Origin: Sedimentisphaerales bacterium | Lineage (GTDB): Bacteria; Planctomycetota; Phycisphaerae; Sedimentisphaerales; SM23-30 | DNA length: 7,387 bases | Assembly (NCBI GenBank): GCA_030640865.1 | Contig: DAOWIP010000083.1 | Span: 1-7,387 of the forward strand | Direction of reading: 5' to 3' | In this document: piece after piece, positions 1-6,200 of the stretch | Numbering within the stretch: the stretch's first letter is position 1 | Layout: each line of letters starts with the position of its first letter | Program-made: the position numbers and the translations under genes | The notes under the pieces: model-generated | The model's input: the letters and a program-made list of their open reading frames with translations, nothing else | Databases searched by the model: none | Told to the model about the DNA's origin: nothing

Positions 1-1568
1 ACTTCCGGGTCGGCGTCATATTCAGCCAATTTTGCACGGGCCTTGTAATCATAAGCCACCCCGTCGGCCCCATATACTTCACGGGCGATTTTTTCTATCC
101 GTTGTTTATGTGGCGTATTAAGATCATACAGAAAGTGAAATTTATTTGGCTTCTCGCATGCGGCCTCAACAGCTTCGGCCAACTCTCGTGCGCCGTCTCC
201 GCCTTTGAGCCAGTGTTCTGAAACTGCTGCTACTGTGTCATACTGTTCGGCTGTTTTTCGTACTATTTCGATTTCCGCTGGTGTATCGGTATGAAAGTTA
301 TTTATACAGACAACGGGACAGACGCCGCTTTTTTTAACGGTTTCGATATGTGCGATAAGATTTTCGCAGCCCTTTTCGACCAGTTCCAGGTTTTCTTTGG
401 TATAGTTTTCGTCTAATGTCAGTCCCGGCTTGACGTCTGGTCCGCCGCCGTGCATTTTGAGTGCTCGGATCGTCGCGACGATGACAACGGCATCCGGTTT
501 CAACTGCGAATAGCGGCATTTAAGATTCCAGAACTTTTCATAGCCGATGTCGGCCCCGAATCCGCTTTCGGTTACTACATAGTCATTAAGTTTCAGTGCC
601 ACTTTATCGGCTATGACGGAGCTTTGTCCGATTGCGATGTTTGCGAAGGGGCCTGCGTGTACGAATACAGGTTGTCCTTCGATAGTCTGGACGAGATTGG
701 GATGGATGGCGCTTACCAACCAGGCCGTCATAGCTCCATCGACTTCAAGGTCGGCGGCGGTTACTTCATTGCCTTTTTTATCATAGGCGATCACCATTTT
801 CGCGATTCGGCTGCGCATATCCGCCAGGTCATTGGCCACCGCCAGAATCGCCATTAGTTCGCTTGAAACGGTAATCTGAAAGCCCGATTCCATTTCGTAA
901 CCGTCCATTTTACCGCCTTTGCCGATAGTGATATTTCGCAGTGCTTGTGCGCAGAAATCAATAGCCCACTTCATTTGCACTTTTTCGGGATCGATATCGA
1001 GTCGTTTGAGATTTCGCTTGGCCAATATGGCGTCATCATAGTTTGCTTCATGTTGCATTCGGCTGGTCAGAGCGATCATCCCCAGATTGTGAGCGTTGGT
1101 TATCGCGTCTATATCGCCTGTAAGTCCCATTGAGAACGGGGTTAACGGAATACATTGTGCCAGTCCACCGCCGGCGGCCGAGCCTTTGATATTGAAGGTC
1201 GGTCCGCCACTTGGCTGACGAATTGTTCCGGCCACCTTTTTGCCGAGTCGGCCCAGCCCCTGAACCAGGCCCATCGTAGTCGTTGTCTTGCCTTCACCCA
1301 ACGGTGTCGGCGTGATAGCGGTAACGTCTATGTACTTACCCTGCGGTACTTTACGTAAACGCTCAAGCACTTTAGGCGAATCGACTTTGCCAAGATAATT
1401 GCCCATTGGTATCAACTCATCCTCACAAAGACCCAATTCGTCGGCTAACTTCCACACACTTTTCATACTTCGTTCAGCCGTTTGGGCTATCTGCCAGTCC
1501 GGCATCGTGAGCGGGTCCATCTGATCACGCGAAAAACCCAAACTTGCTTTAGATTGCGACATAGTCAT
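1..1568 (-). CDS. fhs: Formate-tetrahydrofolate ligase (3'-truncated by window edge)
   Basis: This enzyme (10-formyl-THF synthetase) joins formate to tetrahydrofolate at the cost of ATP in the cytoplasm. It feeds one-carbon units to purine and fMet-tRNA synthesis and, in acetogens, to the methyl branch of the Wood-Ljungdahl pathway. Conceptual translation gives about 522 residues. The nucleotide-binding loop [13 protein letters not shown] lies at about residues 86-98. The first family signature appears as KGSAAGGG (128-135), a variant of the usual KGGAAGGGY. The second signature [12 protein letters not shown] (364-375) is exact. Family members are about 555-600 residues, so only the C-terminal tail is missing, off the left edge. 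I chose the ATG at 1568 because GAGG (1578-1575) lies 6 nt upstream. An in-frame ATG at 1562 is possible with 12-nt spacing, and an in-frame TAA at 1583-1581 bounds the N-terminus. The gene is divergent from the CRP-like gene and shares its upstream region. Folate-pathway neighbours are outside the window, so biosynthetic and acetogenic roles cannot be separated. Confidence 0.97.
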   Translation of the reverse strand, partial: MTMSQSKASLGFSRDQMDPLTMPDWQIAQTAERSMKSVWKLADELGLCEDELIPMGNYLGKVDSPKVLERLRKVPQGKYIDVTAITPTPLGEGKTTTTMGLVQGLGRLGKKVAGTIRQPSGGPTFNIKGSAAGGGLAQCIPLTPFSMGLTGDIDAITNAHNLGMIALTSRMQHEANYDDAILAKRNLKRLDIDPEKVQMKWAIDFCAQALRNITIGKGGKMDGYEMESGFQITVSSELMAILAVANDLADMRSRIAKMVIAYDKKGNEVTAADLEVDGAMTAWLVSAIHPNLVQTIEGQPVFVHAGPFANIAIGQSSVIADKVALKLNDYVVTESGFGADIGYEKFWNLKCRYSQLKPDAVVIVATIRALKMHGGGPDVKPGLTLDENYTKENLELVEKGCENLIAHIETVKKSGVCPVVCINNFHTDTPAEIEIVRKTAEQYDTVAAVSEHWLKGGDGARELAEAVEAACEKPNKFHFLYDLNTPHKQRIEKIAREVYGADGVAYDYKARAKLAEYDADPE

Positions 1569-1589
1569 AACTATCCTCACTTAAATAAG

Positions 1590-1633
1590 TTACTGGTTTA
1601 TATAATATACCATAACATAAATATTACCAGTAA
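1590..1633. repeat. 8-bp inverted repeat TTACTGGT/ACCAGTAA
   Basis: TTACTGGT (1590-1597) and its exact reverse complement ACCAGTAA (1626-1633) flank a 28-bp AT-rich spacer that contains the candidate -10 elements. The right arm ends three bases before the CRP-type palindrome. The arrangement could be two half-sites for a second regulator, or a weak cruciform. It is too open to be a terminator. Confidence 0.35.
1597..1613. promoter_or_regulatory. AT-rich core of a candidate divergent promoter region
   Basis: This short stretch reads TATAAT (1601-1606) on the plus strand and TATATT (1609-1604) on the minus strand, so it could serve as a -10 element in either direction. On the minus strand a poor -35 match, TTACTG (1633-1628), lies 18 bp upstream of TATATT. 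No good -35 hexamer is visible on the plus strand. If the plus-strand element is used, the CRP-type palindrome falls downstream of the start site, a repressing position. If the minus-strand element is used for fhs, the palindrome lies upstream near -48. Transcription starts are not determined by the sequence. Confidence 0.3.
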
Positions 1634-1635
1634 TT

Positions 1636-1653
1636 ATGTGATATAAATCACAT
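1636..1653. promoter_or_regulatory. CRP/FNR-type operator palindrome
   Basis: A perfect 18-bp palindrome, ATGTGAT-ATAA-ATCACAT, carries the classic TGTGA-N6-TCACA spacing of CRP-family operators. It lies between the divergent fhs and CRP-like genes, centred at 1644.5. That is 49 bp before the regulator's ATG and 76 bp upstream of the fhs start. The neighbouring regulator has R197, E198 and R202 in its recognition helix, the positions that read TGTGA in E. coli CRP. Autoregulation with joint control of fhs is inferred. Confidence 0.75.
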
Positions 1654-1693
1654 TTATCTTGAGTTTTGGAATAAAATTTCAACAATAACAGTG

Positions 1694-2407
1694 ATGGCTA
1701 CTACAACCGAAATTGAGGCGTTTCTGCGTGATATCTGGGCATTTAAGCTGCTGGAACCAGAGCAAGTGCACTCGCTTGTCCGTTTGGTAAGAGTGCGAAA
1801 ACTGGCAGCGGAAGAGGTCCTGTGGCTTCAGGGACAAAACGTAAGTCATTTTATAATAGTGTTTAACGGAAGATTACGCACAGTCCGCAGCTCCAGCAGC
1901 GGCGCGGAAAAGAAGCTCAGTACCCTTGGCCGTGGGCGACATTTCGGCCTGGCAGAAATGATTACCGGTGTCCGTAGTACCGTAACACTCATAGCCGATA
2001 TGCCCAGCACTATTCTGGTGATCGACCGTAAGTCTCTTCGTAACAAACTGTTAAGTGACGTGGAAATCTGCTATCGGCTGATGCAAACGATGGCACATGC
2101 AATTTTTGACCTTACGGGGGAACTGGAAAGGACCAGTTTTGAAAACGTTCACACTCGGCTGGCTCGACTACTGCTGAAAAAACATCACCATAACTCCAGT
2201 TCACAAAGTGGGTTAAGCGAAGATAAATGTAAAATATCATTAACTCACGAGGGACTGGCTGTACTGTTAGGCGTCAGCCGAGAGACCGTATCACGAGTTA
2301 TTTCCGATTTCCGCCGTCGGGGACTAATAAAGACCGCCTATCGCAGTATTACTATCATAAATACTGATGGGCTAAAGAGATATATTGAAGACTACGAAGA
2401 AGAATAA
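1694..2407 (+). CDS. CRP/FNR-family transcriptional regulator
   Basis: This is a homodimeric DNA-binding regulator with an N-terminal effector-binding beta-barrel and a C-terminal winged helix-turn-helix. Residue numbers count the GTG at 1691 as 1. The barrel spans about 20-115, with a phosphate-cassette-like segment FGLAEMITGVRSTVTLIA at 85-102. It lacks the G-E-L triad and the R-x-A arrangement of cAMP-binding CRP, so the ligand may not be cAMP. A dimerisation helix lies at about 120-150. The HTH spans 183-213, with recognition helix SRETVSRVI (196-204). The R197-E198-x-x-x-R202 pattern is CRP-like and predicts TGTGA half-sites, matching the palindrome just upstream. Only C127 and C180 are present, so there is no FNR-type N-terminal iron-sulphur cysteine cluster. 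HcpR-like or other CRP subfamilies remain possible. GTG at 1691 and ATG at 1694 are adjacent; I chose the ATG, and neither has a clear Shine-Dalgarno sequence. The 238-codon length is normal for the family. Confidence 0.92.
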   Translation: MATTTEIEAFLRDIWAFKLLEPEQVHSLVRLVRVRKLAAEEVLWLQGQNVSHFIIVFNGRLRTVRSSSSGAEKKLSTLGRGRHFGLAEMITGVRSTVTLIADMPSTILVIDRKSLRNKLLSDVEICYRLMQTMAHAIFDLTGELERTSFENVHTRLARLLLKKHHHNSSSQSGLSEDKCKISLTHEGLAVLLGVSRETVSRVISDFRRRGLIKTAYRSITIINTDGLKRYIEDYEEE

Positions 2408-2452
2408 AATTGTTGTTGTGTGGAAAAATATGTGGGGATAGGGGCTGGGGCG

Positions 2453-2506
2453 TTGACATAAGTCTTTATTTTTCGTTCTGGTGAAATTGATATAAGTCTT
2501 TATTTT
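2453..2506 (+). repeat. Twin 20-bp direct repeat TTGAYATAAGTCTTTATTTT
   Basis: Two copies at 2453-2472 and 2487-2506 differ at a single base (C or T at position 5). Their starts are 34 bp apart, just over three helical turns, so both copies face roughly the same side of DNA. Copy 1 begins TTGACA and copy 2 TTGATA, both like -35 hexamers. No gene starts shortly downstream on the plus strand. A regulator or small-RNA promoter site, or a remnant of a dispersed repeat, are the options. Confidence 0.6.
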
Positions 2507-2948
2507 CTGTGTAAAATCAGCAGTGTTTTCTACCACTTTGGGGTAGTTAGAATATAACGATTAGGGGGAATGGGTAAGGAAAAATGGCTCTGGTAGGCCC
2601 AAAAAACCGCAAATTTTTAACCATTTTCGATACTTTTCGCATAATATTTTCCAAGACTCGCGATCTTTTTAGCGTTTTCTAGCGAAAGTTTGCGGGGCAA
2701 AATGTTAATATAGGGAAGCTAAAGAAAATATAAAATATAAAATAGACAATAGTAAATTGAAGAAACCAGAGTTCAGAAAATTGGTAAACTCGGATTTTTT
2801 TTAGCCACAAAAAAGCACGGCGCTGCCTTCGGCCGCAACCAAAATAATTGGCTCTCATCCAATACAGTTGTTTAAGGAAGAAAGAAGTACAAGATTGTAT
2901 TACAAAAGGCACAAAAATAATTATTGCCACGAAGGGTATTAAGGAGAA

Positions 2949-2983
2949 GTCAGAAGTCAGAAGTCAGAAATCAGAAGACAGAA
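2949..2983 (+). repeat. Heptamer microsatellite (GTCAGAA)x5
   Basis: Five head-to-tail heptamers: three perfect GTCAGAA units (2949-2969), then ATCAGAA (2970-2976) and GACAGAA (2977-2983), each with one change. An almost pure purine run continues to about 3038. The unit is not a multiple of three and no real gene covers it. Confidence 0.8.
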
Positions 2984-3059
2984 GAAAAGAGAAGAGAAGA
3001 AATTGAACAGAAGAGAGCGAAGGAAGCGAAGAAGAAAATTATAGACACTGGTTCACACT

Positions 3060-3078
3060 GGTCCGCCAGAGGCGGACC
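3060..3078. repeat. Perfect hairpin GGTCCGCC-AGA-GGCGGACC
   Basis: Perfect 8-bp GC-rich arms (3060-3067 and 3071-3078) enclose a 3-nt loop. They are preceded by a 10-bp-period direct repeat of ACACTGGT (3045-3052 and 3055-3062). Neither strand has a T-run after the stem, so this is not a standard intrinsic terminator. A degenerate hairpin of similar type, TTCC-T-CC-TTC-GG-C-GGAA, occurs at 3175-3191. Dispersed palindromic repeat sequence is the likely class, distinct from the GCCGGC REPs inside the restriction-modification gene. Confidence 0.6.
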
Positions 3079-3193
3079 GATCAGAAAAAACTATGATCAA
3101 GAACAAAAAGAGGAAAGTTTAGACGTTGCAAAATCGGAAAATCGATGACAGAATAAAGCATACAAAAAACATCGTTCCTCCTTCGGCGGAAAG

Positions 3194-3277
3194 GTGACAC
3201 ACGGGAGATTTATTATTACAAAGAGCGGGCGGCGAGCAGTGATCATCGAACAAGATTTCGGGCACCTCATGAAATAA
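3194..3277 (+). pseudogene. Possible remnant of a Phd/YefM-type antitoxin C-terminus
   Basis: The frame from GTG 3194 to TAA 3275-3277 reads VTHGRFIITKSGRRAVIIEQ followed by DFGHLMK. This resembles the C-terminal strand region of Phd/YefM antitoxins, whose usual pattern is G-x-R-x-I-I-T-(R/K)-x-G-(R/K)-P-x-A-V-L, then an acidic segment ending in a hydrophobic helix. The N-terminal DNA-binding half is absent: upstream, the frame reaches a TGA at about 3145 through low-complexity sequence. No toxin gene is adjacent. It overlaps the last codons of the minus-strand enzyme gene by 11 bp. It may be a coincidence in 27 codons. Confidence 0.25.
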
Positions 3278-6200
3278 TATCTGATAAGCAAGGCTCATTC
3301 ATCAACCGAATCGTTTCTCCAAGTGCCAAAACAATTTTCTGGTAGTGGGTTATATCTTCGTAGGAAAGTTTCCTCTCCCGTCTGTCTTTGAGCCATTTTT
3401 CACAGACCTGATAGCCGCCGATGTGAAACTCATAGACATCCGGCTTTACGCCTTCAAAATACTGGTCTGCGTTTATATAAACTTTTCCCTTCTGCGGCCT
3501 GTCGGCATGAACAACGTATTTGGGGTAGCCCTTTTCAACTATACCCGAACCTTCGATATCAAAGTCAGTCCAATTATCCTGATCTTCTAATATGTCAGCT
3601 TCCATCAGGTGCAGCTTGACAAGTTTCTCGCCGGTTGCGCAAAGCTTACGAAATAGTACTTTGCCTTCAGGCATCGGCACGCGGGGGAAATCAATTTTCA
3701 AGAACTCCGCATACCTTTTGCGATACTCAGGAGAATGAAACACCGCGTAAATATAATGAAAGACATCTTCTGGGCCGAACGTCCCTTGTACCGCCGCCAT
3801 CTTGGCGGCACTGTTTTCTCCTGTCGGCGAGATGCTGGCGGCACTATTTCCTTCTGCCGGCGAGATGCTGGCGGCACTATTTCCTTCTGCCGGCGAGATG
3901 CTGGCGGCACTGTTTCCTTCTGCCGGCGAGATGCTGGCGGCACTGTTTCCTACTGCCGGCAGGATGCCGGCGGTACTTTTTATGCACACCCATTTCCAAT
4001 CGGCCAAACCAGCCTTTCGGGGATTTTCTTGTACATACTGTATCGTGTGATAAAACTCGTCTTCGTTTCGTATCAGATGATCATAATACTCACGCTGCCA
4101 GAAAACCCCATGGCGACTTAAAAGCCTGTTCGCTTTGTTAGCGGCATATGACTTCCAACTATGCAATATCTTGCTCAACTCATATCCGGCTAAAGGCTCG
4201 ACGACTACGTGTACATGATTAGGCATAATACACCAGGCGTATAATCGATATCGTTTTTCGTCGAAGTGAGATAAGCTTTTGGCTATCATTTCGGCTATTT
4301 CAGGTCGTTGTAGATAACATTGGCCCTTACCCGAATCGAGATAGGTTTCGATGCGGTCGGAATAAAGTTGTTTTAAACGATTGGTTTCCGCTTCCGTCAA
4401 CTCTCGTTTGAGTTGTTGGGCTCTTTGTATAATATCGTCTCTTTCCTTTTGGTAAGCGGCTAAAACTTTTTTCGGTAACGAATCCGCCGACCGGAAGGTT
4501 ACATGATATATTCCACCTCTCTTCTCCCAGTGCGGCAGATACCCCCGATCACGCCATCTCAATCCCCGTGCCCCCGTTTGTACCGCCGCCATCTTGGCGG
4601 CACTATTTCCTACTGCCGGCGAGACACCGGCGGCACTGTTTCCTACTGCCGGCAGGATGCCGGCGGTACTATTTTCTCCTGCCGGCGAGACGCCGGCGGT
4701 ACCCAAATCACCTTTGCCATCGCTGACAAACTTCAGCTTTATATTCCCCGCCAATTTATCCACAAACTCCGGAGAAAGATTCGGAATTCGACCACCCTTG
4801 TCCTCCGGCCAATGTAAATGTTCAAAAAGACCGTTCTTCTCTCCTTTGCGGTAAAGATAAAGGGGAAAAAGACAATTTACTTCTTTCAATGAAACACTAT
4901 GATGCTGAATCATTTCCCTGGTACAAATTATATGTTCCCAGCCACGTTTTATTTCTACGGATCGAGTTGCGCCAAATCCTAAATTCTCCCCCGCCAGCAT
5001 GTGATGCATAACTCTATCACGAGTCCTCCAGACAACAGAAGGATGATAAAATATGTATCTTTCATCAAAGGGGCGGTAATGTATCTTTTTCAGGCAACCA
5101 GTAAATTTCGGATTAGTTTTTGAATATTCGGCAAGTTCCTTTCGGGCAATGCCGACGCGCCAGGCGTAATTTTCAGACAGCTTGTATTTGTCTTGTATTT
5201 CCCTGTCTGATTTGTCTAAATCACAGAAATCGCGAATCCTGTTAAGCAATGGTTTTTTATCAAAATCTATAGCGAATTTATCTCTTGCGGTTACGATTCC
5301 CGTAACGTTTACAGGGAATATGTCGTTGATTTTAGTAAAGTTTTCGTATTCCTTTCTGCCTGATTCGTCCCTCCTGACGAAGAAATAATACGGGGAATTG
5401 GGCGACAGCTCATTCCAGGCTGTGGTTTTGATATCATTTTTTGTCAGCCATTCATATTTACCTTTTCGCAGGCCGTATAAATCCGCATGATATACTTTAG
5501 CAGGCGCGCCGTTATCTTTTTTCTTTACGAAAATACCGATACTTACACCTTGCTGTATATCAAAGACATTTTTATCAGGTGAGCCGTCCGGACAGGTCTC
5601 TTTTTTCTTGGTGCTTCCGTGCAGATCTAAAACGTATATCTCATCGAAAGTCTGCATCAGACTTTGGCGCATCCCCCTGAAGGTCGGATTATCGAGATAG
5701 CCGTGATTAGTTATAAAAGCCAATATACCGAAACCTGTCTGTTCAATTTTCAATTGGCCGAAGCGAATAAACTTTACATAATCATCCTGCAGCCAGACCT
5801 TCTTTTCGCCAAGAGGCTGTCCGTCAATTTCATAATAGCTTTGAGCACCGTTTTTACCCGGAAGTTTATTCTTTAATAACCGATCTATCCATTTATTCAT
5901 ATTCGCGGACAATCCCGCATAAGGCGGATTGCCGGTAACGACCATAATGGGCAGGTCTTTTTTGATCTTGTTTGCCGCCCTTGCCTCCTGGCTGAGATAT
6001 TGAGCGAAAAGGGTACGAGAAGTTTCCTCTGCCTCCTCTAATGTATTGGTAAGATATATCCCCAATCTCTCATCGCCGGCAAAGTCGTAGCCGGTCTCGG
6101 CCAGTTGAAGACCCAGTTTCATGTGGGCAACGGCATAAGGAGACATCATAAGCTCAAAGCCGAACAATCTCGGCAAAAGATGATTTTTGACATAATCCGA

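Larger units (their letters stand above)
2408..3193. other. Long intergenic region with repeats, no convincing gene
   Basis: No protein-coding gene is supported here. The stretch contains the twin 20-bp repeat, a small hairpin CTACC/GGTAG (2530-2534/2542-2546), a TTTGC-GGG-GCAAA palindrome (2689-2701), a heptamer microsatellite and the 3060-3078 hairpin. Fragments such as GCCACAAAAAAGCAC (about 2804-2818), AAAAGGCACAAAAA (about 2905-2918) and GCCACGAAGG (about 2926-2935) resemble degenerate copies of the GCCAC-AAAGGCACAAAG intergenic repeats I recall from some environmental bacterial genomes. No GC hairpin followed by a T-run was found after either flanking gene. Confidence 0.6.
3788..4702 (-). 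mobile_element. REP-RAYT cassette inserted in frame (915 bp)
   Basis: The cassette consists of REP array B, a RAYT transposase domain and REP array C, in coding order. It begins GTACCGCCGCC (3788-3798) and ends GCCGGCGGTAC (4692-4702), near-perfect inverted termini. Its length is exactly 305 codons. Joining the flanks (4703 to 3787, minus strand) gives codons GAT TTG GAA GGG ACG TTC, protein D-L-E-G-T-F. This leads straight into GPEDVFHYIY, a segment conserved in type ISP enzymes as I recall it, so the boundaries are likely exact or within a few bases. No target-site duplication is evident, as expected for Y1 (HUH) single-strand transposition. Confidence 0.85.

Noticed and set aside
450..1358. 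Plus-strand open frames inside the fhs region
   Set aside because: They are shadows antisense to formate-tetrahydrofolate ligase, whose conserved signatures are read on the minus strand.
2679..2930. Minus-strand open frame of 83 codons, rich in Phe, Ile and Tyr
   Set aside because: It lies in AT-rich intergenic debris with repeat fragments, and has no ribosome site or recognisable motif. Hydrophobic composition follows from A-rich sequence on the other strand.
3060..3078. Intrinsic terminator for the restriction-modification gene
   Set aside because: The stem is strong but no U-run follows it on either strand, and it is nearly 190 bp past the stop codon.
2924..3148. Plus-strand open frame of about 74 codons, lysine- and glutamate-rich
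   Set aside because: It is the translation of the heptamer microsatellite and purine tract, with no good start or ribosome site.
3097..3291. Minus-strand open frame of 64 codons overlapping the end of the restriction-modification gene
   Set aside because: It runs through the degenerate hairpin and low-complexity sequence in a different frame from the enzyme gene, with no motif.
3635..4141. Plus-strand open frames across REP array C rich in RRDAGGT, RCWRHYFLLPA or GEMLAALFPSA repeats (3635-4141, 3735-4121, 3802-4050)
   Set aside because: They are antisense readings of a stop-free 33-bp repeat and of the RAYT coding region. None has a family motif outside the repeats.
4503..4854. Plus-strand open frames across REP array B (4503-4817, 4594-4854), and 6335-6601 across array A
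   Set aside because: Same cause: the REP unit lacks stops in several frames. The minus-strand frame carries the conserved enzyme motifs.
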